A stretch of DNA of 64,000 bases. It comes from JBDZVM01 sp040255675 (lineage in GTDB: Bacteria; Actinomycetota; Actinomycetes; Acidothermales; Acidothermaceae). The number at the start of each line of letters is the position of its first letter. The first letter of the stretch is position 1. This document shows, one piece after another, positions 17,500 through 26,050 of the stretch. The position numbers and the translations under genes are program-made. Under the pieces are notes generated by a model, which saw only the letters and a list, made by a program, of their open reading frames with translations, was not told the DNA's origin and ran no database searches. The DNA is taken from contig JBDZVM010000017.1 of the NCBI GenBank assembly GCA_040255675.1, positions 20,572 through 84,571 on the forward strand, written 5' to 3'.

Positions 17500-17536
17500 G
17501 TTTCAGTCCTTCCTCGGGGGTGGGCGTGCTCGCGGC

Positions 17537-17546
17537 GGTATACTAG
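17537..17546. promoter_or_regulatory. Putative GntR/FCD operator upstream of SDR-ligase operon
   Basis: Second exact copy of GGTATACTAG, 38 bases upstream of the SDR start, in a position where a repressor could block the promoter. Confidence 0.45.
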
Positions 17547-17711
17547 CATCACGGCGCGAATATGGGGAGCTTGTTTCGAGGTCAGCCGGCGAAATGCACT
17601 GATGGGAGCCAGCTACGCCGGCACCTCCGATCGCACATGCGCGGACGCCGTCGCTAGGTGGCTCGGATCGTGTGACGACGAACGCGTCGCGAACGTGACT
17701 ACGCTGGTCGC

Positions 17712-18644
17712 GTGGGAAGTGATCGACGTGGCTTCGTGTATGGACTCGCGGCTTACATCATCTGGGGGCTCTTCCCGCTTTACTGGCCGCTCGTCGAGCC
17801 CACGCCGGCGATGCAGATCCTCGCTCACCGCATGCTGTGGTCGCTGGTTTTCATCGCGGGAATCGTTCTGGTACGACGTCGCCGACAATTCGTCTCGGCA
17901 TTCCGCCATGGCATTCGGCGCCTTCTGCTCCTGACCCTTGCGGCGGCGCTCATAAGCGCGAACTGGGGTGTCTACATCTGGGCCGTCAACGACGGTCACG
18001 TGATCGACGCGTCACTCGGCTACTTCATGAGTCCCCTGCTGACTATCGGCTTAGGCGTGACGGCTCTGGGTGAGCACCTGCGCAAGGGCCAATGGGCGGC
18101 CGTCCTGATCGGCACCGTTGCCGTCCTCATCTTCATTTTTGACTACGGACGAGTGCCCTGGATCGGGCTGTGTCTAGCCGGCACCTTCAGCTTGTACAGC
18201 TTGGTGAAGAAACTCGCGGCCACAGCGGCACTCGACAGCATGGCCATCGAAACCGCCGTTCTCGCTCCGCCGGCGCTCGGGTATCTCGTTGTCATGGAGT
18301 TACTCCACCGCGGATCATTCGGCCACACGACCCTAACGATTGACCTACTGCTCATGACGGCCGGTGCCGTAACAGCGATCCCACTCCTGTTCTTCGCGGC
18401 CGCCGCGCGGAAAATTCCGCTCACGATCCTCGGATTGCTGTTTTACGTCAACCCGGCGCTTCAGTTCGTGATCGGCCGCTACATCCGGCACGAAACCCTT
18501 CCGCGCGCGGAGTTCCTCGGCTTGACGTTCATCTGGGTGGCGTTGGTCGTACTTGGGTCGAGCGAATTCGCCGAATGGAGGCGAGAACAACGCGAGCGCG
18601 ACGCCTTGACCACCTACGACCCGAATGCCGTGGAAGCACGGTGA
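17712..18644 (+). CDS. rarD: RarD-type EamA-family permease
   Basis: Inner-membrane transporter of 310 residues with ten predicted helices. The opening GFVYGLAAYIIWGLFPLYWPLVE and the segments AHRMLWSLVF, NWGVYIWAVNDGHVIDASLGYFMSPL and LGLLFYVNPALQFVIG are hallmarks of the RarD branch of the DMT superfamily. RarD was named for a chloramphenicol-sensitive phenotype in other bacteria, but the substrate is not known. The start is GTG. The gene converges with the IclR gene, 15 bases away, and is not part of a clear operon. Confidence 0.92.
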   Translation: MGSDRRGFVYGLAAYIIWGLFPLYWPLVEPTPAMQILAHRMLWSLVFIAGIVLVRRRRQFVSAFRHGIRRLLLLTLAAALISANWGVYIWAVNDGHVIDASLGYFMSPLLTIGLGVTALGEHLRKGQWAAVLIGTVAVLIFIFDYGRVPWIGLCLAGTFSLYSLVKKLAATAALDSMAIETAVLAPPALGYLVVMELLHRGSFGHTTLTIDLLLMTAGAVTAIPLLFFAAAARKIPLTILGLLFYVNPALQFVIGRYIRHETLPRAEFLGLTFIWVALVVLGSSEFAEWRREQRERDALTTYDPNAVEAR

Positions 18645-18659
18645 TTCCGTACGCCGGGC

Positions 18660-19484
18660 CTACTCGTGCCGCTCCGGCAGTCGTGTCGATACGCCCGCGA
18701 CGTCGGGCGTCGAGGCTGAGAGATTGGCCGCCAATGCCTTTATCGCCTCACGGTAGGTCGCGAGCTTGTCATCACTCAAGGCGGCTTTCACCGTGATGAC
18801 GCTGACAGCCGCCAGCGGGCGCCTTTGGAGATCGGTGATTGGCGCGGCGATGCAATACATGCCGACGGCCGTTTCCTCGTCGTCGGTTGCGTAGCCGACT
18901 TCTCGGGCGGCTTCGAGTTCGGTACGGAGCGCATCGAGATTGTGGACGCTGTTGGGGGTCATGACACGAAAGGGCTGGCGACCGAACAGCTCCTCTATCT
19001 GTCCTGGCGGAAGCATGCTCAGGAGAGCTTTCCCGGACGACGTGCAGTTCGCCGGGAGGCGCAGCCCGACGTCATAGCTGATCGCGACATTTTGCCGCCC
19101 GCGGCGAGTAGCGACGTAGATGGCATCGGTGCCACTCAAAACCGCGAGGACGAGAGTTTCGTTGTCGAGCGCGGGAACTTTAGCGGCTTCGGCGACGAAG
19201 TTACGAAGCGGGTCGACCGTGCGCATGTAGCCCTCAGCGAGCACCAGGGTTTGCGGACCAATCTGGTATCGCGAGTCGGAATCCTTGGTGAGCAACCCCA
19301 TCTGGGCGAGGGTCGAGCAAAGCCCGTGCACCGTGCTCTTTGGCAAACCGAGCTGCCTGCCGATATCCGATGCCCCGATCGGGTCGCGTCGGACGGCGAC
19401 GAAGTTGAGGATCTGCAGCGCCTTTTGGACAGATGGGACGATTGCCTGATCCTTTTCTACACGATCGTGCGACGATGCGTTCAT
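18660..19484 (-). CDS. IclR-family regulator of the dhaKL-mmsA operon
   Basis: Transcription factor of 274 residues. The winged helix covers about residues 16-80 (VPSVQKALQILNFVA, DIGRQLGLPKSTVHGLCSTLAQMGLL). The IclR effector domain follows, with the conserved RLPANCTSSGKALLSMLPP and GYATDDEETAVGMYCIAAPI. It is the last gene of a minus-strand series mmsA, AA_synth, dhaK, dhaL, iclR, 110 bases after dhaL, so it is likely the local regulator, sensing an intermediate of that pathway (inference). Confidence 0.92.
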   Translation of the reverse strand: MNASSHDRVEKDQAIVPSVQKALQILNFVAVRRDPIGASDIGRQLGLPKSTVHGLCSTLAQMGLLTKDSDSRYQIGPQTLVLAEGYMRTVDPLRNFVAEAAKVPALDNETLVLAVLSGTDAIYVATRRGRQNVAISYDVGLRLPANCTSSGKALLSMLPPGQIEELFGRQPFRVMTPNSVHNLDALRTELEAAREVGYATDDEETAVGMYCIAAPITDLQRRPLAAVSVITVKAALSDDKLATYREAIKALAANLSASTPDVAGVSTRLPERHE

Positions 19485-19594
19485 AACACGCGCTGCCTCT
19501 CGACTAACTCACGGCGTTGGTCTGGTGAAGATCGCGAGGCCGGGTTGCGCCGTCCGATCGTCGAATAGACGACCATATCGTGTACGACGAACGA

Positions 19595-20218
19595 TCACTG
19601 CGGCGGCTGCTGAGTCGCTTCAAGTGCCTCCAGGAGCCGAACATAAGCAATCGCGCCGCCATCAGGCTTGTTGCCGTCGACCGTCCCGACCCAAGCGGCA
19701 CGTCCGCGCCGCGGGGTCATTTCCGAAGTTCGCCTCGCACCCTCGCGCGCGGCCACTATCATCGCGGCGAGCCACTGAGCCGTCGTCTCGCCTTCTGCCG
19801 TCCGTAATGCCTCGATACTCGGCACCAGCGCGTCGAGAACCGTCCGGTCACCGAGTTCGGCCCCTCCCCGCGTCGCAATAGTTTCGCTAGCTGCCTCGAA
19901 TCCGCGCACGACGTCGGCATGCGTCGGTGACATGACTTGGTCGAGCGCACGGCTCGCCGCGAGCAACCCCGCCGCACCCAAAGCCGCGAACGACGACGGG
20001 TTGCCACGGGCAAACGCCATACCGATCGTCTTCAGGGCGTCCGCCGGGCTGACGTCGTCAGGCAGGTCGGCAAGCGCCGACTTGATCCCGCGGGCGCCCG
20101 CCGAAATGGTGTATCCGAGGTCACCATCGCCGGCCGCGGCGTCGAGCGCCGTCAACTCCTCCTCGGCCGCGGCGAAGCGGTCCATTGCTTCGCCGATCCA
20201 CACTCGAAAAGCTGTCAT
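19595..20218 (-). CDS. dhaL: Dihydroxyacetone kinase-like ADP/Mg subunit (DhaL)
   Basis: All-helical subunit of 207 residues that holds the nucleotide. The Asp-rich site reads LDAAAGDGDLGYTISAGARGI near residues 24-44, and LGDRTVLDALVPS lies later, both typical of DhaL. Its ATG overlaps the dhaK stop as ATGA. No dhaM (PTS phosphoryl donor) gene is present in the window, so the kinase is more likely the ATP-using type in which DhaK and DhaL domains are split. The real substrate may be dihydroxyacetone, erythrulose or another ketose. Confidence 0.9.
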   Translation of the reverse strand: MTAFRVWIGEAMDRFAAAEEELTALDAAAGDGDLGYTISAGARGIKSALADLPDDVSPADALKTIGMAFARGNPSSFAALGAAGLLAASRALDQVMSPTHADVVRGFEAASETIATRGGAELGDRTVLDALVPSIEALRTAEGETTAQWLAAMIVAAREGARRTSEMTPRRGRAAWVGTVDGNKPDGGAIAYVRLLEALEATQQPPQ

Positions 20219-21243
20219 CGCAAATCCCGCTGGCTAAAGAACGGGGAATGAGCCGGAGCATCAAGAAGTTGCTTCAGCTCCTCGTCGAGCCGGAGAACGC
20301 TCACGGAAAGCCCAGCCATCTCCAGGCTCGTAGCGTATTCACCCACGTACGCGCGATGGACTGTCACGTCCATCTTTTCGAGTCGTTGATGCAGGCGGCG
20401 GTAGACGACATAGAGCTCTTCGGGCGGTGTGGCACCTAGGCCGTTGACGAGAACCGCAATCCGCGATTCGGCCGATACTTCCAACTCGGGCAGCACAGCG
20501 TCGAGAAGCTGGTCGGCAACTTCATCGGCACTGAGCAACTCACCACGCCGTTGGCCAGGCTCACCATGGATTCCGATGCCGATTTCCATTTCGTTCTCAC
20601 CAAGGCTGAACGTAGGTTTGCCAGAGGTGGGCAGAATGGACGGCGCAAGGCCGACACCCATCGAGCGCACGGATTCGACAACCCGTCGCGCCACGGCCGT
20701 GACCTTGTCGAGGTCGTCGCCTCGCTCCGCGGCCGCGCCTACGCACTTGTACGCAAAGAAGAGACCGGCCACACCACGTCGCTCACTTGCGCGGTCCGCG
20801 GGTGCCGACGCGACGTCGTCGGCGACCCTGACAGACGTCGTCCGGATGCCATTCGCTTGCGCCAAATCGCACGCGAGGTCGAAATTGAGCCGGTCGCCGG
20901 TGTAGTTGCCGTACAAGCACAACACACCGGCTCCGGCGTCAGCTGCCTCGATCGCGGCCAAAGCGGCATCCGACGATTGCGCGGAGAACACGTTCCCGAT
21001 CGCCACCGCGGTCGCCAGCCCCGACCCGACGTACCCCAAGAACACCGGCAGGTGACCGGAACCCCCGCCCGTCACGATCCCGACCTTGCCGGGAGTAGGA
21101 GCGTCGGCTCGCACGAGCGCACGGTTCGCCGCTCCTGCCGACCGTAGGCTTTCCGGGTAAGCAGCGAGAATTCCCTCGACCACTTCGTCGGCAAAAGCTT
21201 CAGGAGAATTCATCAACTTTTTGATGGCAGTAGTCCTCTCCAC
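20215..21243 (-). CDS. dhaK: Dihydroxyacetone kinase-like substrate subunit (DhaK)
   Basis: Substrate-binding subunit of 342 residues. It binds the keto group covalently through a histidine: H226 in GIGIHGEPGQ. GGGSGHLPVFLGYVG (about residues 59-73) and the YGNYTGDRLNFDLA stretch are classic. The listed start is GTG without a good ribosome site; most relatives begin at MKKL, which corresponds to codon 7 here (an ATC), so the start is uncertain by a few residues. Overlaps dhaL by four bases and follows the AA_synth gene by 53 bases. Confidence 0.9.
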   Translation of the reverse strand: MERTTAIKKLMNSPEAFADEVVEGILAAYPESLRSAGAANRALVRADAPTPGKVGIVTGGGSGHLPVFLGYVGSGLATAVAIGNVFSAQSSDAALAAIEAADAGAGVLCLYGNYTGDRLNFDLACDLAQANGIRTTSVRVADDVASAPADRASERRGVAGLFFAYKCVGAAAERGDDLDKVTAVARRVVESVRSMGVGLAPSILPTSGKPTFSLGENEMEIGIGIHGEPGQRRGELLSADEVADQLLDAVLPELEVSAESRIAVLVNGLGATPPEELYVVYRRLHQRLEKMDVTVHRAYVGEYATSLEMAGLSVSVLRLDEELKQLLDAPAHSPFFSQRDLR

Positions 21244-21296
21244 TTGTCGGATCGGTTCGTGGTCATATCCGGCTTTCTCGGAATGCTCGAGCTTGA

Positions 21297-21842
21297 TTAC
21301 CGGGGGTTGGGTCGGCCACCGTTGGCGACGGCGACGATGATCACGATTTCGTCGTCCAGCGGCGCATCGGGGAGCTGCATGGTCCAGGTGAACAGATGCG
21401 AAACGTCAGTGCCATCAAGAGCACCGGTGTCTTGCGCTCCGCGGAAGGAAACATCGATCGGCGTGCCCGTGCCACCGCGCTTTTCGGCCGAGGTAATGGG
21501 GGCGCGCCCGTTTGCGACGTCGCGGACGGCGTCACCGAACAGCCTGGTGTGAATGATCGCTGAACCGTGCTGGATTTCACCGGCGAGCCCGACGAGCGAT
21601 GCCTTCCCGAACGACTCGATCTTGTCGCCGAGCGCGTCCGCGGCCAGCTCCGAAAGGCGAGGACCGAGGTCTTTGCTGTATTCGTCGCTCAGCAAGCTGA
21701 TGTCATCTTTGAATTCACCCGCGTACGGGTTCTTGATGACGGCGGCCGCGGCCGCAATGCGCAGCGGGCGAGCGAGATCGCGCGCGCCCTCTTGATAAAT
21801 CTCGTCGACGAGGGTTACCAGTCTCCTGGTCAAGATTGCCAT
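21297..21842 (-). CDS. Amino acid synthesis family protein (PF06684-like), function unknown
   Basis: A 181-residue soluble protein with the markers of the so-called amino acid synthesis family: a start like MAILTRRLVTLVDEIYQEG, the IKNPYAG segment, GEIQHGSAIIHTRLFGDAVR near the middle and KRGGTGTPIDV before the end. The family often sits in catabolic clusters with dehydrogenases and transporters, and its biochemical role is not established to my knowledge. Here it lies between mmsA and dhaK on the same strand. A GGAG ribosome site is present but with a long spacer of about 12 bases. Confidence 0.85.
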   Translation of the reverse strand: MAILTRRLVTLVDEIYQEGARDLARPLRIAAAAAVIKNPYAGEFKDDISLLSDEYSKDLGPRLSELAADALGDKIESFGKASLVGLAGEIQHGSAIIHTRLFGDAVRDVANGRAPITSAEKRGGTGTPIDVSFRGAQDTGALDGTDVSHLFTWTMQLPDAPLDDEIVIIVAVANGGRPNPR

Positions 21843-21894
21843 GTGACTTACTTTCTCCTTACCTTGCCAATTTCGCGATGGGTTACGTGCGACC

Positions 21895-23391
21895 TCAGGA
21901 GTTGCTCGGAAAGCCGAGATTCACTTCGCTACGGGCCGGCTCGGGCCAGCGCGATGTGATGACCTTTCCCCGGGTGTAAAAGTGGACCCCTTCCTCGCCT
22001 TGCGCGTGGGTGTCGCCAAACAGCGAAGACTTCCAGCCGCCGAACGAGTAGTACGACATCGGCGCTGGCACCGGCACGTTCACGCCCACCATGCCGACCT
22101 GCACTTCGAACTCGAAGCGGCGGGCTGCCCGCCCGTCATTGGTGAAGATTGCGGAGCCATTGCCGTAGGGGTTGGCGTTAACGATTTCAAGTGCCTCGTC
22201 GAGCGAATTCGCGCGCACAAGCGAGAGAACCGGACCGAAAATCTCGTCTTTGTAGATAGACATTTCCGGCGTGACCCCGTCGAAGAGCGTCGGGCCAAGC
22301 CAGAACCCGCTTTCGTCACCGCATGCGGTGGTACTCCGCCCGTCTACCAGCAGTTGGGCGCCTTCGGCGGTGCCCGCGTCGAGGTAACCGGCGACGCGGT
22401 CTCGATGCGCTTTGGTGACGAGTGGACCCATCCCAGACGCGGCGTCTTTCCCGTTCCCGACGACGATCTTGTCCATCCGCTCGCGGATTTTTTGAGTAAG
22501 CGCGTCTACGACGGGCCCGACCGCGACAAGCACACTCGTCGCCATGCAACGCTCGCCGGCGGAACCAAACGCCGCGCTCACCGCGGCGTCGGCGGCGATG
22601 TCGAGATCGGCGTCCGGGAGCACAACCATGTGGTTCTTCGCGCCACCGAGCGCCTGCACACGCTTGGCGTGGGAAGCGCAGCGTTCGTAGACATACCGGG
22701 CGATCGGCGTCGATCCGACGAACGAAATCGCGCGCACATCCGGGTGATCGATCAGGGTATCGACGGCTAGTTTGTCGCCATGAATCACGTTGAAGACACC
22801 GGCAGGCAAGCCGGCTTCTTCCCACAGTGCGGCAAGCCAGCCGGCCGCGCTCGGATCTTTTTCGCTCGGCTTGAAAACAACGGTGTTCCCAGTTGCGATC
22901 GCGATCGGGAAGAACCACATCGGAACCATAGCGGGGAAGTTGAACGGACTAATGATGCCAACGACCCCGAGAGGCTGGCGAACCGAGTGCACGTCAACCT
23001 GTGTCGAAACACTCTCCGAATACTGGCCTTTCATCAATTGCGGGATGCCGCACGCGAACTCGACGACTTCCAGGCCGCGGGTGACTTCAGCGAGCGCGTC
23101 AGACAACACCTTGCCGTGCTCACTCGTGATGATCGCGGCGAGTTCGTCCTTACGCGCGTTAAGAAGTTCCCTGAATCGGAAGAGGATCCTGACTCTGGTC
23201 GTCAGCGACGTGCGACCCCACTCGGCGAAGGCGCGCTTTGCCGCCTCCACCGCGTAACCGACGTCCTCCGCGGACGCGAAGCTCACCTCCGCCGATACCT
23301 GCCCGCTGGCGGGGTCGTAGACGTCACCTGTGCGGTTCGACGTCCCGTCGAAGGGTTTCCCGTCTACCCAATGGACGATGCGCTTGCTCAT
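21895..23391 (-). CDS. mmsA: CoA-acylating methylmalonate-semialdehyde dehydrogenase
   Basis: Oxidises malonate or methylmalonate semialdehyde to acetyl- or propionyl-CoA with NAD and CoA, releasing CO2. The 498-residue length, WVDGKPFDGTSNRTGDVYDPASG, ISPFNFPAMVPMWFFPIA and the catalytic Cys282 in FGSAGERCMATS identify the MmsA/IolA class rather than plain aldehyde dehydrogenases. The C-terminus has MSYYSFGGWKSSLFGDTHAQG. The ATG at 23391 matches the family N-terminus; 49 upstream codons are not coding. First gene of the operon with AA_synth, dhaK, dhaL and iclR. Confidence 0.93.
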   Translation of the reverse strand: MSKRIVHWVDGKPFDGTSNRTGDVYDPASGQVSAEVSFASAEDVGYAVEAAKRAFAEWGRTSLTTRVRILFRFRELLNARKDELAAIITSEHGKVLSDALAEVTRGLEVVEFACGIPQLMKGQYSESVSTQVDVHSVRQPLGVVGIISPFNFPAMVPMWFFPIAIATGNTVVFKPSEKDPSAAGWLAALWEEAGLPAGVFNVIHGDKLAVDTLIDHPDVRAISFVGSTPIARYVYERCASHAKRVQALGGAKNHMVVLPDADLDIAADAAVSAAFGSAGERCMATSVLVAVGPVVDALTQKIRERMDKIVVGNGKDAASGMGPLVTKAHRDRVAGYLDAGTAEGAQLLVDGRSTTACGDESGFWLGPTLFDGVTPEMSIYKDEIFGPVLSLVRANSLDEALEIVNANPYGNGSAIFTNDGRAARRFEFEVQVGMVGVNVPVPAPMSYYSFGGWKSSLFGDTHAQGEEGVHFYTRGKVITSRWPEPARSEVNLGFPSNS

Positions 23392-23648
23392 GTGCGCCTC
23401 AATAACGTTCTCGAATGCGGCGAGCGTCCGTAAATACGAACACCTGTTCTCTAATGTGAACGGCTGCAAGCATAGCGAGAGCCCGCAAGCTCCGTCAACG
23501 GTGATGCCGACGGTTTGACGCCAAGACGAGGCGACCAAGACGCCGGCGACCAGGACCGTCAGACGCCGCTGAATTCACGACGTTTCTCGTATCGATATCG
23601 GAACGGGCGTTCCCGAAGGCGGACGGCTCGGTCTTCGTTCCTCGCGCC

Positions 23649-24596
23649 TCAGGCCCAGAGCTGGCCCTCGAGTGCCGCTTCAGCCTCTTCGAGCGTCCCG
23701 GCGTACGCGCCTGTCGACAGATATTTCCAGCCGCCGTCGGCGACCACGAACGCAATATCGGCGCGCTCTCCAGATGCCACCGCCTTGGCAGCCGCGCCTA
23801 AGGCGGCGTGCAAGATGGCACCGGTCGAGATGCCGGCGAAAATGCCTTCCTGCTCGACCAATTCGCGGGTGCGCCGCAAGGCCTCGCGCGGACCGACGGA
23901 AAATCGCGTCGTCAACACTGTCTCGTCGTAAAGCTCGGGCACGAACCCTTCGTCGAGGTTGCGCAGCCCGTACACGAGTTCGCCGTAGCGAGGCTCAGCG
24001 GCGACGATCGCGATGCCCGGCACATGCTCGCGCAAGAACCGCCCGCAGCCCATCAGCGTGCCCGTAGTGCCAAGGCCGGCGACGAAATGCGTGATGGTCG
24101 GCAAGTCAGCCAGGATTTCGGGTGCTGTCGTTTCGTAGTGAGCCAAGGCGTTCGCCGGGTTGCCGTATTGATAGAGCATCACCCACTCCGGGTGCTCGGC
24201 TGCCATCGCCTTCGCGACCCGCACCGCCTCGTTCGACCCTCCGGCAGCCGGCGAGAACACGATCGACGCGCCCCACATCTCCAGCAGCTGCCGCCGCTCG
24301 ACGGACGTGTTTTCGGGCATCACGCAGATCAGCCGGTAACCGCGCTGGCTCGCGACCATGGCGAGCGAAATGCCGGTATTACCGGACGTCGGCTCCAAAA
24401 TCGTCGCGCCCGGCGAGAGCAGCCCGTCTTTTTCCGCTGCCTGAACCATGTAGAGCGCGGCGCGGTCTTTGATCGAACCGGTCGGATTGCGGTCTTCGAG
24501 CTTCGCCCACAACCGCACGTCGGCGGACGGCGACAACCTCGGCAACCCGACGAGCGGCGTATGCCCGACGGAATCGACGAGGGACTCGTAACGCAT
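23649..24596 (-). CDS. cysM: Cysteine synthase CysM (O-phosphoserine/CysO-dependent type)
   Basis: PLP enzyme of 315 residues. The PLP lysine is K43 in NPTGSIKDRAA; EPTSGNTGISLAM binds the substrate carboxylate, and GLGTTGTLMG binds the phosphate. In actinobacteria this branch makes cysteine from O-phosphoserine and the thiocarboxylate of CysO. Its neighbours here (the CysO-like carrier 12 bases upstream and Mec) support that role over the sulfide-dependent CysK role. It is the last gene of this half of the split neighbourhood; beyond it lies mmsA, not the expected murI. Confidence 0.95.
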   Translation of the reverse strand: MRYESLVDSVGHTPLVGLPRLSPSADVRLWAKLEDRNPTGSIKDRAALYMVQAAEKDGLLSPGATILEPTSGNTGISLAMVASQRGYRLICVMPENTSVERRQLLEMWGASIVFSPAAGGSNEAVRVAKAMAAEHPEWVMLYQYGNPANALAHYETTAPEILADLPTITHFVAGLGTTGTLMGCGRFLREHVPGIAIVAAEPRYGELVYGLRNLDEGFVPELYDETVLTTRFSVGPREALRRTRELVEQEGIFAGISTGAILHAALGAAAKAVASGERADIAFVVADGGWKYLSTGAYAGTLEEAEAALEGQLWA

Positions 24597-24608
24597 CGAA
24601 GCCGCGGA

Positions 24609-24932
24609 TCAGCCGCCCGCGGTACCGACGTCGCGGCCACCGCGCGCTCTGCCCGAGCGCGCACCGCCCGCGACAGCAGGCAAGACCGTCACCGTGTCGC
24701 CGTCTTTCAAACCGGTGTCGAGGCCACCGATGAACCGCACGTCTTCGTCGTTGACGTAGACGTTGACGAACCGGCGCAGGCCTTTCTCGTCGACGATTCG
24801 GTCACGAAGTCCGGGGTGACGGCTGTCGAGATCTTGCAAAACGGCGGCCAACGTCGCGCCGTCACCGGTCACCGCCTTTTCTCCTCCGGTGTAGGTACGC
24901 AAGATCGTCGGGATGCGAACCTCGATGGCCAT
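24609..24932 (-). CDS. cysO: CysO-like ubiquitin-fold sulfur carrier with C-terminal extension
   Basis: MoaD/ThiS-type carrier (107 residues) that delivers sulfur as a C-terminal thiocarboxylate to CysM. The body matches CysO closely: IEVRIPTILRTYTGG, RRFVNVYVNDEDVRF, and VTVLPAVAGG at residues 81-90. Known CysO ends at that GG. Here 17 more residues follow (91-107), rich in Gly and Arg, and the protein ends in a second GG (106-107). Either the tail is cut off, perhaps by the neighbouring JAMM protease, or the new GG is the active end. The ATG follows AGGAG. Confidence 0.9.
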   Translation of the reverse strand: MAIEVRIPTILRTYTGGEKAVTGDGATLAAVLQDLDSRHPGLRDRIVDEKGLRRFVNVYVNDEDVRFIGGLDTGLKDGDTVTVLPAVAGGARSGRARGGRDVGTAGG

Positions 24933-24970
24933 ACGGGGCGTCTCCTAAAAAAGCGGCATGCTCAAGCGGG

Positions 24971-25393
24971 CTACGACTGGTGCAACGTCGCGACCACCCT
25001 GACCTCTTCCTCGGTCACGATGGAATCGACGATGCGGAAGGACCGGAACTCAACGGTATCGGGCTCGCGAGTCGACACGAGCACGTAGTGCGCCCCGGGC
25101 TCCGAGGCATAGGAGATGTCGGTGCGTGACGGGTACGCCTCGGTCGCCGTGTGCGAGTGGTAGACGATCACCGGCTCCTCGTCGCGGGCGTCCATGTCGC
25201 GATAGAGGGCGAGCAAGTCGGCCGAGTCGAACTCGTAGAACGTCGGTGAGCGTGCCGCGTTGACCATCGGGATGAACCGCTCAGGTCGATCGCTACCCGC
25301 CGGGCCGGCCACCACGCCGCACGCTTCGTCGGGGTGGTCACGGCGCGCGTGGGCGACGATCGCGTCGTAGGTGCCTTGGTCGATCACGAGCAT
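24971..25393 (-). CDS. mec: JAMM/MPN metalloprotease Mec (CysO-cysteine peptidase)
   Basis: Zinc isopeptidase that frees cysteine from the CysO-Cys adduct. The JAMM signature is intact: E23 in PDEACGVV, then H79, H81, S89 and D92 in YHSHTATEAYPSRTD. The 140-residue length fits. The ATG at 25393 starts the conserved part; the open frame extends 74 codons upstream into DUF2017 but reads as Arg-rich shadow sequence. Order mec-cysO-cysM on one strand equals that of M. tuberculosis. It could also process the extended tail of the carrier beside it (inference). Confidence 0.94.
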   Translation of the reverse strand: MLVIDQGTYDAIVAHARRDHPDEACGVVAGPAGSDRPERFIPMVNAARSPTFYEFDSADLLALYRDMDARDEEPVIVYHSHTATEAYPSRTDISYASEPGAHYVLVSTREPDTVEFRSFRIVDSIVTEEEVRVVATLHQS

Positions 25394-25428
25394 GCCCGAA
25401 AGCGTAGTCGGCGCTGCCTGGTGCTTCG

Positions 25429-26031
25429 TCAGGCGGCGTCTATCGCTTCCAGCAGCCCACCCAAGATTGCGACGAGCCATTCGTAGACCGCGTAGGCGCC
25501 GCGGCGCGGGTCGTCGCGGTCGCCGAGCATTTCGATGCGATCGATGTCGGCCGCGGTTTCGATGCCGAGCCGGCTCGCCAGCATCAGGCGCGCGTCGGTG
25601 ACGAATCGAAGCCACGCTTGCACTTGCGCGTCGTCGAGCACCCGCTCGCCCATGACGGCGATGCTGGCGAGGCCCTGACGCACGATGGTGGCGTCGGCGC
25701 GTTTGCTGCCGCGAAGTGACTGGTCGGTGTAGCGGCGAAACTCAGCGGAGGCTTCCTCGTCGTCACGATAAGCGTCGGGCAGCAACCGGCGTAGCGCCGG
25801 ATCGGTCGGGCGCTCGGCGCGCTGCGCGGCATCGACGTCGAGCCCAGTGAGCTCCACGAGCGGGTCAAGGTTCGCGCGGCCCCCGGACGGCGAAGCGACG
25901 CCCGGTTCGCGCTCTTCGTCGTCGCCAGCGAGCAAGGCGTCGAGGTCGTCGACGAGGATCGTGAGCAACGTCACTTCTTCGTCGGCGAGGCGAATCTTTG
26001 GCCCGGCTTTGGACCGCCGGATCTCGACCAA
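25429..26031 (-). CDS. DUF2017 family protein
   Basis: About 200 residues, acidic, no membrane segments. It contains VTLLTILVDDLDALL, RLLPDAYRDDEEASAEFRRYTDQSLR and a C-terminal AYAVYEWLVAILGGLLEAI, which is the pattern of the actinobacterial DUF2017 family that always seems to follow clpS. Its function is unknown. The open frame reaches 26148, overlapping clpS, but the first reasonable start after the clpS stop is TTG at 26031 behind AGGG. It lies between clpS and mec, with the Rv1333-type hydrolase gene of mycobacteria absent. Confidence 0.85.
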   Translation of the reverse strand: MVEIRRSKAGPKIRLADEEVTLLTILVDDLDALLAGDDEEREPGVASPSGGRANLDPLVELTGLDVDAAQRAERPTDPALRRLLPDAYRDDEEASAEFRRYTDQSLRGSKRADATIVRQGLASIAVMGERVLDDAQVQAWLRFVTDARLMLASRLGIETAADIDRIEMLGDRDDPRRGAYAVYEWLVAILGGLLEAIDAA

Positions 26032-26050
26032 TGCCCTAGTCGTCTTTCTG

